Numbered from the stretch's first letter, positions 46,102 through 56,168 are shown. The stretch is DNA of 64,000 nucleotides from Anaerocolumna cellulosilytica (GCF_014218335.1 NZ_AP023367.1:5366628-5430627); one strand, 5' to 3'. The notes: generated from the sequence alone by a model not told the origin. A program made the numbers and translations.

Positions 46102-46532
46102 AGTCTTTCACCACCTAACTGATGATAATTCGCCTTCATCAAAAAAAGAGTCTAGCTTATTTATCTTACCCATATTATTAAATAATATACAAATTTCAAT
46201 GTATCTATTACTTATATCATATTTTTGGTTTACTGGCAAGAGTAATCCACTGAATTGAAAAAATATTACTTTTGGTTATTATATGGCTAATACTCGTTCC
46301 TCTACTCATCTTTGATAATTGGAATTTACTCAAATAATGGGTTTTGTAATCTCTCTATTTTCAAAGGCTTAAAAGGTTTCACCAATATATTATTTAATTA
46401 AATGAAACTTTTATAGCCAGATATAAAGATACATTCTAGCATTTATACACCACAAAAAGGCTATTCTTATTTAATATCCACAATTTCCTGAAGATATCAA
46501 CCTAAGAATAACCTATTAGAAAGGAGGAATAC
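46102..46532. other. Intergenic region between HD-GYP and DUF3881 genes
   Basis: A 431-bp AT-rich stretch. One imperfect stem (GGCTATTCTTA near 46457 with TAAGAATAACC near 46502) could terminate HD-GYP transcription. The rest probably holds the promoter of the DUF3881 gene. I see no coding sequence. Confidence 0.45.
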
Positions 46533-47597
46533 TTACAACTCGATTGTATCCTCAATCATAATAGATAATTCCTTTTTTAAATCTTTCTCAATCCAAGTCT
46601 GATATTTATTGCCATTTGCATCTGAAATCATATGTAAAACCGGACGGGTGGGGCATTTTATATTTTGTCTGATAACAATCCCTTTCTCACCACGATTTGT
46701 TACTACTACCGTTCCATTGGGATAGGCTGCAACTGCTTCTATAAAACAATTAACGATATCGAAATCAAATTTTACTCCTGCCTGACTGACTATATAATCA
46801 ATTGTATGGTGAACCTTCATCTTAGGCACCAAAAAACCATACACAAAGCTGTCAAAAACATCACACACGGCTACTATTTTACTTCCTATTTTAATTTTAT
46901 CCTCCTTTTTATGAAAAGGATAACCAGTTCCGTCCAGCCTTTCGTGATGACAAAGAATAATATCCTTTGCCCCTAAAGAGAGCCAATCTTCTTTTACAAC
47001 AGAAGAATAACCTAGTATAACGTGCTTCATTAACTCTTTTTGTTCTTGTTTACTGCTTTTTATATAATTAAAATCCATGTAGTCAAAAGGCATTAAATTA
47101 TAGCCAATATCATGAAGTAAACTGCCAATGGCTATCTCCTTTACCTTTACTTTAGGAAGCCTTAAGCGCAGTGCCAGAAGCACTGACAGGGCACATACAT
47201 TAATCGAGTGTGAATAAGTACTCTCACTTTTCCTCCTCACTCCTGATATACTAAACATAACCTCTGGTTCCTCGATGATATCAGACATTATCTGCTCTGC
47301 TACAGATTGAATTTCTACTAGATCACCATTCCCCTGATAGGAGTATTTATCAATTATTTCTTTTACTATATCCTGGCACTGATCCTTAATTTTTTCTTCG
47401 ATACTGTCCTCATCATCCAAACCAACAGATAATTCATCATTCACATATATATAGTAAATTCCCAATTCCATGAGACGTTTTACATACTCTCTCTTTATAA
47501 CAGATCCTGCTGACATAATTACAATTCCACTGTCACTCAGAATATCTTTAGCAAGCAATTCATGTCCCTTGATTGAATCAAGTAACATTCTTCTCAT
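46533..47597 (-). CDS. HD-GYP domain protein, putative c-di-GMP phosphodiesterase
   Basis: A 354-residue soluble protein. HD-GYP domains hydrolyse c-di-GMP. The core is SLLHDIGYNLMPF (usual HDIGK, here Lys is Tyr) and, later, CHHERLDGTGYPF, which contains the GYP signature. Metal-binding His and Asp residues are kept. The N-terminal 120 residues resemble the adaptor seen in stand-alone clostridial members. GAGGTG lies six bases before the chosen ATG. No partner receiver or cyclase is nearby. Confidence 0.88.
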   Translation of the reverse strand: MRRMLLDSIKGHELLAKDILSDSGIVIMSAGSVIKREYVKRLMELGIYYIYVNDELSVGLDDEDSIEEKIKDQCQDIVKEIIDKYSYQGNGDLVEIQSVAEQIMSDIIEEPEVMFSISGVRRKSESTYSHSINVCALSVLLALRLRLPKVKVKEIAIGSLLHDIGYNLMPFDYMDFNYIKSSKQEQKELMKHVILGYSSVVKEDWLSLGAKDIILCHHERLDGTGYPFHKKEDKIKIGSKIVAVCDVFDSFVYGFLVPKMKVHHTIDYIVSQAGVKFDFDIVNCFIEAVAAYPNGTVVVTNRGEKGIVIRQNIKCPTRPVLHMISDANGNKYQTWIEKDLKKELSIMIEDTIEL

Positions 47598-47907
47598 ACG
47601 ACACACCTCGTAATATTAACATTTGCGGACAAGAGTCTTAAGTGTAATTCTAAATCTAATTTTCTGAGGAAAATCATCCACTTAATAATACAATATCCAA
47701 TTATTTATTTAATGTCAATAATTTCATAAATATAATTAAAAATTAATTTTTAGTAATTGTTATATTTTTAACATTTTCATAATTTTGGTTGTTTCTTTTT
47801 GTACTATTTTTATATCGACATTTTAGTCTTTGTTAATAATGCACAATTATAACAATTTTATCCTAATTATTTTTACATTTTATTGTAATAATTATATAAA
47901 ATATTAT
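47598..47907. other. AT-rich region upstream of adhE
   Basis: This is the left part of the divergent gap between the HD-GYP gene and adhE. It is extremely AT-rich, with no gene and no clear hairpin. It contains the HD-GYP promoter and may bind upstream regulators of adhE. Confidence 0.45.
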
Positions 47908-47936
47908 TTGACAAAATCTGAATTCTTTGTTATATT
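47908..47936 (+). promoter_or_regulatory. adhE promoter
   Basis: TTGACA (47908-47913), a 17-bp spacer and TATATT (47931-47936) form a near-consensus promoter with a leader of about 70 nt. Confidence 0.8.
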
Positions 47937-47963
47937 CATAGTGTGAATTTCATTTATGACAAA

Positions 47964-47981
47964 TTGTTAAATAATTAACAT
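47964..47981 (+). promoter_or_regulatory. Rex operator in the adhE leader
   Basis: TTGTTAAATAATTAACAT differs from the Rex consensus TTGTTAANNNNTTAACAA by one base. It lies about 20 bp after the expected transcript start, so NAD+-bound Rex could block transcription until NADH rises. Confidence 0.8.
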
Positions 47982-48010
47982 AACAACTGCAAAATAGGAG
48001 GATTTTAAGT

Positions 48011-50626
48011 ATGAGTGAAAAGAAACAACCAACAGCACAAGAGCATGTTGATCTTCTTGTGAAAAATGCACAGGTAGCCTTAAAAGAATTTATGAATTTT
48101 GATCAGGAAACCATTGATAATATCGTTCATGAAATGGCTTTAGCAGGTTTAGCAAAGCAACAATATCTTGCTAAATTCGCTGTAGAAGAAACCGGAAGGG
48201 GTATCTACGAGGATAAAATCACTAAAAATATATTTGCTACCGAATATATTTGGCATTCTATCAAATACCAGAAGACAGTTGGTATCATTGAAGATAATGA
48301 AGAAGAAGACTTTATGATGGTGGCTGAACCCATCGGTATAGTAGCTGGTGTCACTCCTGTAACAAATCCAACCTCAACAACTATGTTTAAAATTCTATCA
48401 TGTATTAAAACCAGAAATCCTATTATTTTCGGTTTTCATCCTAGTGCTCAACAGTGCTCAAAGGCTGCAGCTCAAATTCTATTAGATGCCGCTGTCAAGG
48501 CAGGTGCTCCAAAGAATTGTATTCAATGGATAGAATATCCTTCTGTTGAAGCTACAAACGTATTAATGAATCATTCAGGTGTGGCTTGTATCCTTGCAAC
48601 GGGTGGCCCTGGCATGGTTAAAGCTGCTTATTCTTCTGGTAAACCAGCTCTTGGTGTTGGACCTGGTAACGTACCATGTTTCATTGAAAAAACGGCTGTA
48701 TTAAAAAGAGCTGTAAATGACTTAGTACTATCAAAATCCTTTGACAATGGTATGATTTGCGCTTCAGAGCAGGCAGCAATTATTGAAGCTCCTGTATACA
48801 AAGAAGTGATTGAGTTAATGAAAAAGGCCGGATGCTACTTTGCAACCAAAGAAGAAATCAAAAAATTAGAACCAGTTGTTATTAATATAGAAAAACACTC
48901 CGTTAACCCTGAAATCGTAGGTCAGTCTCCTGTGAAAATTGCTGCACTTGCAGGTATAACAATTCCTGCGGATACAAAGATTTTATGCACAGAAATCGAA
49001 GGAGTCGGTCTTGAATATCCACTATCCATTGAAAAATTATCCCCTGTCCTTGCAGTGATTAAAGCAAAAGATGTGGAAGATGGTATGGTTTTATGCGAAA
49101 AAATGTTAGCAAACGGCGGAATGGGTCACTCTTCCGTACTTCACTCCTCAAACCAAACAATAATTGAAGAATTCTCTAATCGTATGAAAACGGGTAGAAT
49201 TATTGTTAACTCTCCGTCCACACATGGTGCAATAGGTGATCTTTACAATACCAATATGCCTTCTTTAACCTTAGGCTGCGGTTCCTATGGCGGAAACTCT
49301 ACAACTCATAACGTATCTGCTGTTGACCTTGTGAATGTCAAACGAGTAGCAAAGAGGAGAAACAATATGCAATGGTTTAAAGTTCCTAGCAAAATTTATT
49401 TTGAATCCGGTTCAACGGCATATTTATCCAAAATGCCTAATATCTCAAAAGCATTCATCGTAACTGACCCCGCTATGACCCAGTTAGGATATGTAAATAA
49501 AGTTTTGTACCAATTAAGAAATAGAGAGCAATATGTTCATTGTGAAATTTTTGATCAGGTTGAACCCGATCCATCTTTAGAAACCATCATGAATGGCGTC
49601 GACTCCATGAACAAGTTTAAACCAGATGTAATCATTGCACTCGGCGGAGGATCAGCAATCGATGCTGCTAAAGGTATGTGGTTATTCTATGAAAATCCGG
49701 AAGCCGACTTTAAAAATATGTCCTTAAAATTCTTAGATATCAGAAAGAGAACTTATAAGTTCCCTGAACTTGGAAAGAAAGCACAGTTAGTCGCTATTCC
49801 TACGACCTCAGGTACAGGTTCTGAAGTAACCTCCTTTGCTGTTATCTCAGATAAAACAGAGAACAAAAAATATCCTTTAGCAGATTATGAGTTAACTCCT
49901 GATGTTGCAATTATTGATCCTGACTTTGTTATGTCAGTTCCTAAGAAATCAACTGCTTGGACCGGTATGGATGTATTAACTCACGCCATTGAAGCTTACA
50001 TCTCAATCTTGGCATCCGACTATACCGATGCGTTAGCAATTCATGCAATAGAAATGGTATTCACTTACCTGAAGAGATCCTATGAATTAGGAGCAAATGA
50101 TCCGGTTGCCAGAGAAAAAATGCATAATGCATCAACAATTGCGGGTATGGCATTTACAAATGCTTTCCTTGGTATAAACCACTCCTTAGCACACAAATTA
50201 GGTGGAGAATATCATGTACCCCATGGTTGTGCGAATGCTATCTTATTGCCACACGTAGTTCGCTATAATGGTACTTCCTGCCCTACAAAATTCACGGCTT
50301 GGCCAAAATATGAGAATTATATCGTAGGTGATAAAATATTTGCCCTCATGAACAAATTAGGATTTAAACCAAAGAATAATGACGATGCGGTAGAAATTTT
50401 AGCAACTGAAATTGAAAAGTTAAACGAATTTTTAGAAATACCTGCAACATTAAAAGAGTATGGACTTGATGAAAAGAATTATTTATCTAAAGTAGGTACC
50501 TTAGCTGATTTAGCTTTTGGTGATCAGTGTACAACTGCTAACCCTCGTCTTCCATTGGTAACAGAATTAGAAAATATATATTTACTTGCCTACTATGGAA
50601 AGGGTAATATTCCTGAGAAAAAATAA
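48011..50626 (+). CDS. adhE: Bifunctional acetaldehyde-CoA / alcohol dehydrogenase
   Basis: Reduces acetyl-CoA to acetaldehyde and then ethanol with two NADH; the main ethanol enzyme of fermentative Firmicutes, and often built into long spirosomes. An 871-residue fusion. Residues 1-440 are a CoA-acylating aldehyde dehydrogenase with catalytic Cys250 ([12 protein letters not shown]). Residues about 455-871 are an iron-dependent alcohol dehydrogenase with [13 protein letters not shown] and metal ligands in [45 protein letters not shown] precedes the ATG. It runs toward the origin. Confidence 0.98.
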   Translation: MSEKKQPTAQEHVDLLVKNAQVALKEFMNFDQETIDNIVHEMALAGLAKQQYLAKFAVEETGRGIYEDKITKNIFATEYIWHSIKYQKTVGIIEDNEEEDFMMVAEPIGIVAGVTPVTNPTSTTMFKILSCIKTRNPIIFGFHPSAQQCSKAAAQILLDAAVKAGAPKNCIQWIEYPSVEATNVLMNHSGVACILATGGPGMVKAAYSSGKPALGVGPGNVPCFIEKTAVLKRAVNDLVLSKSFDNGMICASEQAAIIEAPVYKEVIELMKKAGCYFATKEEIKKLEPVVINIEKHSVNPEIVGQSPVKIAALAGITIPADTKILCTEIEGVGLEYPLSIEKLSPVLAVIKAKDVEDGMVLCEKMLANGGMGHSSVLHSSNQTIIEEFSNRMKTGRIIVNSPSTHGAIGDLYNTNMPSLTLGCGSYGGNSTTHNVSAVDLVNVKRVAKRRNNMQWFKVPSKIYFESGSTAYLSKMPNISKAFIVTDPAMTQLGYVNKVLYQLRNREQYVHCEIFDQVEPDPSLETIMNGVDSMNKFKPDVIIALGGGSAIDAAKGMWLFYENPEADFKNMSLKFLDIRKRTYKFPELGKKAQLVAIPTTSGTGSEVTSFAVISDKTENKKYPLADYELTPDVAIIDPDFVMSVPKKSTAWTGMDVLTHAIEAYISILASDYTDALAIHAIEMVFTYLKRSYELGANDPVAREKMHNASTIAGMAFTNAFLGINHSLAHKLGGEYHVPHGCANAILLPHVVRYNGTSCPTKFTAWPKYENYIVGDKIFALMNKLGFKPKNNDDAVEILATEIEKLNEFLEIPATLKEYGLDEKNYLSKVGTLADLAFGDQCTTANPRLPLVTELENIYLLAYYGKGNIPEKK

Positions 50627-50635
50627 TATACTTCG

Positions 50636-50675
50636 ATGGATGAAGCATACTATATGCTTCATCTATCCATTTTCA
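50636..50675 (+). terminator. Terminator of adhE
   Basis: ATGAAGCATA (50640-50649) pairs with TATGCTTCAT (50653-50662), extended by GGAT/ATCC-type pairs, 10 bp after the stop. The T run is short. Confidence 0.75.
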
Positions 50676-50697
50676 TATATTATATAGTTTTCATAAA

Positions 50698-50769
50698 TTA
50701 TCCACATTAATGAACTGTTCTAATGCAATTCGTCAACAAATTGTTCTATTCTCTATTTTATGTGGATAA
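50698..50769. other. Inverted pair of consensus DnaA boxes
   Basis: TTATCCACA (50698-50706) and its inverse TGTGGATAA (50761-50769) face each other 54 bp apart in the adhE-DUF4446 gap, 13 kb from oriC. Both match the consensus perfectly. Confidence 0.7.
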
Positions 50770-50783
50770 CCTACAATACAAAA

Positions 50784-50815
50784 GGAGCATGACATATTTA
50801 TACGTGTCATGCTCC
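50784..50815 (-). terminator. Terminator of the parB-DUF4446 unit
   Basis: GGAGCATGACA pairs with TGTCATGCTCC; on the minus strand TTTTGT follows. It lies six bases after the DUF4446 stop. Confidence 0.8.
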
Positions 50816-50821
50816 AAATTT

Positions 50822-51334
50822 TTATTCCATAAAGTTTTTTGTTTTTTTAGCTTCTTCTAATGCTAGTTTTTCTTCTTCTGCTAACACTACAAAGGATTCC
50901 CCTTTTATTATCTCCTTAATATATGTATAACAACCTTCCCTACTTGAATGCATACTATTTAAAATAAACCCATTGTTTTCATCATTCAATAATGCCAATG
51001 CAAAACTTAACTTTCCACCCATTTCTTTAAATGCATCATATTTTACGATACCCACTTTTTGATATGTAAGTAGTAGGTTTTCTGTTACTTTATCTATTTT
51101 TATTTTTAGTCTTTTACTTTCTAGCTTTAAATCTTCTAATTCATTAAATTTTACTGTAAACTGTGTTTCAAGACTTTTCCCATCCGCACCATTCATGAAA
51201 CTTCTATATTTCTTATTTATTTTGCTATGCTTTATTAGCAAAATAATAACTAAGATAAACAAAAACAGGGAAAAACCAGCTAATCCGATAACTATATAAC
51301 CTAAATCTAAACCAATGCTATCAATTACATCCAT
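50822..51334 (-). CDS. DUF4446 family membrane protein
   Basis: A 170-residue protein with one N-terminal membrane helix (IVIGLAGFSLFLFILVIILL), then a coiled coil (LEDLKLESKRLKIKIDKV) and a conserved C-terminal part (YDAFKEMGGKLSFALALLND). Members of this family commonly lie next to parB in Clostridia; the function is unknown. It is 14 bp after parB on the same transcript. Confidence 0.85.
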   Translation of the reverse strand: MDVIDSIGLDLGYIVIGLAGFSLFLFILVIILLIKHSKINKKYRSFMNGADGKSLETQFTVKFNELEDLKLESKRLKIKIDKVTENLLLTYQKVGIVKYDAFKEMGGKLSFALALLNDENNGFILNSMHSSREGCYTYIKEIIKGESFVVLAEEEKLALEEAKKTKNFME

Positions 51335-51348
51335 CTAATTCTTTCTCC

Positions 51349-52251
51349 TTATTTAATTGTTTCAAACAAATCAATGAGCCTTTCCAATTCTTCCATAGAG
51401 TAATACTCTATTTCTATTCGCCCATTATCTTTTGCTTTCTTCTTAATTGTAACTTTTGTTCCCATAATTCTTTTTATTTTTTCTTCAATGTTTTTATAAA
51501 CAAAAGAATCGTCTTTTGTAATGGCTACTTCCTTTACTGCATCTTGTTCACTTTCAGAAAGCACCTTCTTCACAAGCTTTTCGGTCTCTCTAACACTTAA
51601 CTTTTCATCAAACACTTTCATAGCTATTAAATACTGTAATTCCTCATCTTCAATAGACAATAGTGTTCGAGCATGTCCACTAGAAATCATTCCATCTATT
51701 AACATTTGTTGTACCTTGGTCTGTAATTTTAACAAACGCATCGAATTGGTGACAGCGACACGACTTTTAGAGACTCTTTCTGCTACTTCATCTTGTTTTA
51801 AATTGAATTCTTTTATAAGATTCTGATAAGCAATTGCCTCTTCTATCGGATTTAAGTCTTCTCTTTGAATATTCTCAATTAAAGCAATCTCCATTATTTC
51901 TTGTGGAGAATAGTCTTTAATAATGGCCGGAATCTTTTTCAAACCGGCAACTTTAGCTGCCCGCCATCTTCGTTCACCAGCAACAATACTGTAGTAATCC
52001 TCTATCTTTTGTAGAATCAGCGGCTGTATAATCCCTACTTGCTTAATAGATTCTGCTAATTCTTGAATAGCATCTTCATCAAAATTTTTTCTAGGCTGCT
52101 TTTTGTTCGGCTCAATTTTATTTAAATCAATTAATGTTTCACGTGAAACATTATCCATTTCCTTTTTAGGAGATGCTGATTTAGGCTTTTCAATTCTATC
52201 TGGAATCATGGAATCCAACCCTTTACCAAGACCATGTTTTGCTGCTGCCAT
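51349..52251 (-). CDS. parB: Chromosome partitioning protein ParB (Spo0J)
   Basis: A 300-residue CTP-dependent clamp that loads at parS near the origin and recruits condensin. Motifs are IVAGERRWRAAKVAGL (CTP binding), NPIEEAIAYQNLI, and the helix-turn-helix KQDEVAERVSKSRVAVTNSMRLL. A perfect parS lies within the gene and encodes NVSRET. AAAGGATATTTATT precedes the ATG. The gap to parA is 205 bp, larger than the usual overlap. Confidence 0.96.
   Translation of the reverse strand: MAAAKHGLGKGLDSMIPDRIEKPKSASPKKEMDNVSRETLIDLNKIEPNKKQPRKNFDEDAIQELAESIKQVGIIQPLILQKIEDYYSIVAGERRWRAAKVAGLKKIPAIIKDYSPQEIMEIALIENIQREDLNPIEEAIAYQNLIKEFNLKQDEVAERVSKSRVAVTNSMRLLKLQTKVQQMLIDGMISSGHARTLLSIEDEELQYLIAMKVFDEKLSVRETEKLVKKVLSESEQDAVKEVAITKDDSFVYKNIEEKIKRIMGTKVTIKKKAKDNGRIEIEYYSMEELERLIDLFETIK
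52135..52150. other. parS site 1 (inside parB)
   Basis: A perfect 16-bp palindrome TGTTTCACGTGAAACA, the consensus ParB loading site. It is inside the parB reading frame. Confidence 0.95.
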
Positions 52252-52456
52252 AATAAATATCCTTTCTTATAATTTATTTATCTTGTAATTGAGAAACATA
52301 TAATTAGTGTACTAAAGAATTAGATAAAATCCTCCGAATAGGATATAATTCTATTACATCACACTTTTAGAAATCGACTTTGACTAATTCCTTTACCTAG
52401 TTAGTTGCTTCTTAGTTATGTATACTATTTATAATATTTGCTTGTATATTAATATA

Positions 52457-53221
52457 TCAAACATCTTTTTCAATTACTTCCTCTGCAAGGTCTCGATATC
52501 CATCGGCGCCTGCAGATCTAGGGTCGTAAATATTTATTGGCAACCCATGACTTGGTGCTTCAGCTAAACGAACATTTCTTGGAATAATTGATTTGTATAT
52601 ATTTTGATGCAAATTAGATTTAACGTTTTCTACTACTTGCAATGAAAGATTTGTCCTGGCATCAAACATGGTAAAGACGACTCCTTCTATATCCAAGTCT
52701 GGATTCAATCTTTCCTTTATTAAGTTAATTGTATGTATTAACTGGCTTAATCCCTCCAATGCATAATACTCACATTGAATAGGAACTAAAACAGTATCTG
52801 CTGTTGTCATAGCATTTACAGTTAAGGTATTTAATGAGGGTGGACAATCTATAATTACATAATCGTAGTCATTTTTAATTTTATGTATTTCTTTTTTTAA
52901 GATATATTCTTTCTCTTCAATTCCAATAAGCTCTATTTCAGCACCTGCTAGATTCACATTGGAGGGTAACAATGACAGATTTTCAAAGACATCCTGTAAT
53001 AGACATTCTTTTAAACTACAATTACCAATAAAAAGTTCATAAACCGTATTCACCAGATTATTTTTATCGATTCCTAATCCACTCGTAGTATTACCCTGTG
53101 GATCAATATCTATGGTTAATACCTTTTTCCCCTTTTCCGCCAGGCAAGCAGATAAATTTATGGCTGTTGTTGTCTTACCTACGCCGCCCTTCTGATTAGC
53201 CACTGCTATAATTCGTCCCAT
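52457..53221 (-). CDS. parA: Chromosome partitioning ATPase ParA (Soj)
   Basis: A 254-residue deviant Walker ATPase. The P-loop is QKGGVGKTT with the signature Lys, followed by DIDPQGNTTSGLG and DYVIIDCPPSLNTLT. In Bacillus Soj acts with Spo0J in origin segregation and also controls DnaA. AAAAGGGGGAAAAGC precedes the ATG. Two parS sites lie just upstream. Confidence 0.96.
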   Translation of the reverse strand: MGRIIAVANQKGGVGKTTTAINLSACLAEKGKKVLTIDIDPQGNTTSGLGIDKNNLVNTVYELFIGNCSLKECLLQDVFENLSLLPSNVNLAGAEIELIGIEEKEYILKKEIHKIKNDYDYVIIDCPPSLNTLTVNAMTTADTVLVPIQCEYYALEGLSQLIHTINLIKERLNPDLDIEGVVFTMFDARTNLSLQVVENVKSNLHQNIYKSIIPRNVRLAEAPSHGLPINIYDPRSAGADGYRDLAEEVIEKDV

Positions 53222-53503
53222 GCTTTTCCCCCTTTTCAGGTTTATTCTTTAGAATACAATGTGACTATTAGATTTATATACTTTTATTATATATTTTAAA
53301 TATAGTTTTGTTATATTCGCGTCTATCATTATATCATTAATTAAGTCATATATCCATAGTTTCAATAAGAAATTATCAAAAGAATCTAATAAATATCTTA
53401 CTTTTACTGCATTTAGTAGTTACTAGTTGGACCTTTAATAAATAGAATTGTAATAAAAGTATAATTATAAGCTAACTTTATATTAATCCATTCTGTAATC
53501 AAA

Positions 53504-53519
53504 TGTTTCACGTGAAACA
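53504..53519. other. parS site 2
   Basis: A perfect TGTTTCACGTGAAACA palindrome upstream of parA. Confidence 0.95.
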
Positions 53520-53667
53520 TTTATTACTTAATAATATTTTTAAATATCTAAACAATAACTATTATTAATATTACACTATTCTATCCCTTATAAACGCACT
53601 CTGATATTACATTTTTTATCATACTATATTCATTCTTTTAACTACTCGTGTGGAAAACTATATATAA

Positions 53668-53683
53668 TGTTTCACGTGAAACA
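53668..53683. other. parS site 3
   Basis: A perfect TGTTTCACGTGAAACA palindrome, 148 bp from site 2. Confidence 0.95.
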
Positions 53684-53685
53684 AT

Positions 53686-53716
53686 AAAAGCGCACAAATT
53701 ACCTTTGCACGCTTTG
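53686..53716 (-). terminator. Probable terminator of the two-component operon
   Basis: AAAGCG and CAAA arms pair with TTTG and CGCTTT around a short loop, followed on the minus strand by TTTTATTG. Confidence 0.55.
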
Positions 53717-53780
53717 TTTTGATTTACTCTAATTTATTTCAAAATCAATTTAGCTGATTTATTAATTACAACTTTATTAA

Positions 53781-54434
53781 TTAATATAACTCTACAATAT
53801 TATTCTTTATTGCATATACCGCAGCTTGTGTTCGATCAGATACACAGATTTTTTTAAATATATTTGATACATGATTTTTTACTGTTTTTTCACTAATAGA
53901 AAGATTATAAGCTATCTCCTTGTTAAACAATCCTTCAGTTAATAATCTCAATACTTCCAATTCTCTTTTTGTTAAAATACTATCTTCTGTAAGTATATCC
54001 TTTTCTTGATTCTCCAGCTTTTCCTTTAATATAGGAACTAGCTCTGCTTGAATATAATTTTCTCCGCTATAAACTGAGAAAATCGCCTTACGTAACAATT
54101 CACTTTCTGAATCTTTTAATACATATCCATCTACACCAATATCGACAGCCTTAACTAAATATTCTATTTCATTATGTATAGTAAGAATTAGAATTTTACT
54201 TCGGCACTTTCTCTCCTTTAACTTCTCTAAAACTTGAAGTCCGTTCATCTGGGGCATGTTAATATCCAATAATACAACGTCCGGTTTTTTATCTTCAATT
54301 ACTTGCAAGCAGGATAATCCATCACCGGCTTCCCCTACGATAGTGATATCACCTTCTAACTCCAGGAGCTGCTTTAATCCTTCCCTAATCATCCTGTGGT
54401 CATCGGCAATAACAATCTTTATAGACTCCTTCAT
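53781..54434 (-). CDS. NarL/DegU-type response regulator
   Basis: A 217-residue regulator. The receiver has the acidic pocket DD at 11-12 and phospho-acceptor D57 (PDVVLLDINMPQMNG). The C-terminal LuxR-type helix-turn-helix is LTKRELEVLRLLTEGLFNKEIA and SISEKTVKNHVSNIFKK. Its ATG overlaps the stop of the kinase gene (ATGA), so the two are co-translated. Resembles DegU. Targets unknown. Confidence 0.93.
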   Translation of the reverse strand: MKESIKIVIADDHRMIREGLKQLLELEGDITIVGEAGDGLSCLQVIEDKKPDVVLLDINMPQMNGLQVLEKLKERKCRSKILILTIHNEIEYLVKAVDIGVDGYVLKDSESELLRKAIFSVYSGENYIQAELVPILKEKLENQEKDILTEDSILTKRELEVLRLLTEGLFNKEIAYNLSISEKTVKNHVSNIFKKICVSDRTQAAVYAIKNNIVELY

Positions 54435-55528
54435 TTATATACCCTCCTTGAAATATTCAGCGGGACTTTAACACTTATTGTAGTACCCTCATTTTCTTTT
54501 GACTGTATATCAAAATCTCCCGCTAGAATTATAATTCGTTCCTTCATCATGGATAATCCATGTCCTGAGATAACATTCGTTTTTGCTTCTTTATATCCAT
54601 CCATTTTAAAGCCTTTTCCGTTATCCTTTATGCTTAATAAAATAGAATCAGCTTCATAACCAATTTCAATAATGATTTTTTTTGACAAGCCATGCTTTAT
54701 TGCATTATTACAAGCTTCTTGAACTATACGGAATAATGTAAGGTTAATTACCGGTAAAATACTTTTTTCCTCATCATTCATTTTTAATACAATATCTACC
54801 TCGTGATTTTTAGTAACATCTCTTATATATCGTTCAATAGTGGCAATGAGACCCAAATCATCTATGGACATAGGTCTTAATCCAAAAATAATGTTACGCA
54901 TATCATTAATGGTTGTTTTAATTGTATTAATCATTGTTTGTAATTCAAGCTTAGCACGTATAGGATCTATATCAATTAATCTAGTACATAACTCTGTTTT
55001 ATGCATCATATTGGTTAAATTTTGCACCGTAGAATCATGAAGATCCCTAGCAATTCTTTTTCTTTCATTTTCTTGTGTTTCTAAAACATTTATACCCATT
55101 TCAAAATTAATATTATCAAAAGAAGACGCGCAGTCTTTTACCGTTTCGGGATCTTCGATAGAGTTACTTTTTAACGTATAAAAACAATTCATAAGATTAT
55201 CCAGACTGTTTTTTCTATTGATATGATATAAAAAACTCTCTTCTGCACTTTTTAAATTTGATTCTATTTCTAATTTGCTTTGATTGAGTACATGGATACT
55301 TTTTTCTTTTTCTTTTATTGCACCTGGTATAAATAAATCAGCTGTTGAATTATTCTTTTTTATTTCTTCAATATTTTGATTAATTCGGCTTAATTCTTCT
55401 TCAAAGCTTTTTATACTAATATTAATCTGATCAAGTTCTTTCTGGGTGACCTCCTCATTTTGTTTTATGAAATTTAGAGCATCCTTTAATTGTTCCATAA
55501 AACCCATATTATCATCTTGATGTATCAT
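54431..55528 (-). CDS. DegS-like cytoplasmic sensor histidine kinase
   Basis: A 365-residue kinase without membrane segments. The N-terminal 140 residues are a long coiled-coil sensor (QKELDQINISIKSFEEELSR). The HisKA_3 box ENERKRIARDLHDSTVQN places the phosphorylated His at 164. The ATP-binding domain has NNAIKHG and DNGKGF, GHGLSMMKERI. DegS is likewise soluble. It forms an operon with the response regulator. Confidence 0.93.
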   Translation of the reverse strand: MIHQDDNMGFMEQLKDALNFIKQNEEVTQKELDQINISIKSFEEELSRINQNIEEIKKNNSTADLFIPGAIKEKEKSIHVLNQSKLEIESNLKSAEESFLYHINRKNSLDNLMNCFYTLKSNSIEDPETVKDCASSFDNINFEMGINVLETQENERKRIARDLHDSTVQNLTNMMHKTELCTRLIDIDPIRAKLELQTMINTIKTTINDMRNIIFGLRPMSIDDLGLIATIERYIRDVTKNHEVDIVLKMNDEEKSILPVINLTLFRIVQEACNNAIKHGLSKKIIIEIGYEADSILLSIKDNGKGFKMDGYKEAKTNVISGHGLSMMKERIIILAGDFDIQSKENEGTTISVKVPLNISRRVYK

Positions 55529-55637
55529 AATAATGTAACTCTCCCTATTTTTTATCTATATAATATAACAAATTTTGCTTTTTTTAAAGACTTAAATTGA
55601 AAATAAAGTAGGTTTTCTCATAATAATACTAAAATAG

Positions 55638-56102
55638 TTAATTATTGTTACACTCTTTATAGACATTTTCCGGCAATAATTTCATCTTTATATTTCTTTT
55701 TTCGACATAATTAGATGTTTCATTAACCATTTTAAACCCAATTTTTTGAAAAAGCAATACCAAATCTTTAGGAGAATCTAAAATAATTTCTTTAGCACCT
55801 GAAGAAAAAGCTTTGTTAACTAGTAAACGGATAACAAAATCTCCATATTTTTTATTTCTTTCTTCTTTTATTACCATTATATTGTCAAGTATATACTGCC
55901 CCTCTTTATAAATTAATCTTCCTGTTCCAATCGGTTTAGTATATTTATTCACATCATAGACCACCGCATGGACTGCGAATTCATCATCATTATCCATTAT
56001 TGTTGTTTTACAATACTTCGCTTCCTGACTAAAAACTTGTTTTCTAATTAATATTACTTCCGATAAATCATCCCCGTAAACTAGTACCTTTCCTTTTATC
56101 AT
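55638..56102 (-). CDS. GNAT-family N-acetyltransferase
   Basis: A 154-residue acetyltransferase of the GNAT fold. VIKEERNKKYGDFVIRLLVNKA is the acetyl-CoA region (usual R/Q-x-x-G-x-G/A is weakly kept as RNKKYGD), and FQKIGFKMVNETSNYVEK is the closing strand. The start of the domain (LIRKQVFSQEA) is typical of the ElaA/YjcF type. The chosen ATG is five bases after GGTGG. The target is unknown. Confidence 0.82.
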   Translation of the reverse strand: MIKGKVLVYGDDLSEVILIRKQVFSQEAKYCKTTIMDNDDEFAVHAVVYDVNKYTKPIGTGRLIYKEGQYILDNIMVIKEERNKKYGDFVIRLLVNKAFSSGAKEIILDSPKDLVLLFQKIGFKMVNETSNYVEKRNIKMKLLPENVYKECNNN

Positions 56103-56168
56103 TTCTACCACCTTATCTTTTCTAAGATTCTCAAATCTTTTACACTCATATAATAATGAAAAAGTTCC

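Larger units (their letters stand above)
53222..53780. other. Intergenic region carrying two parS sites
   Basis: A 559-bp AT-rich gap upstream of parA. It holds two perfect parS palindromes and a terminator for the response-regulator gene. No coding sequence is visible. Confidence 0.6.
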
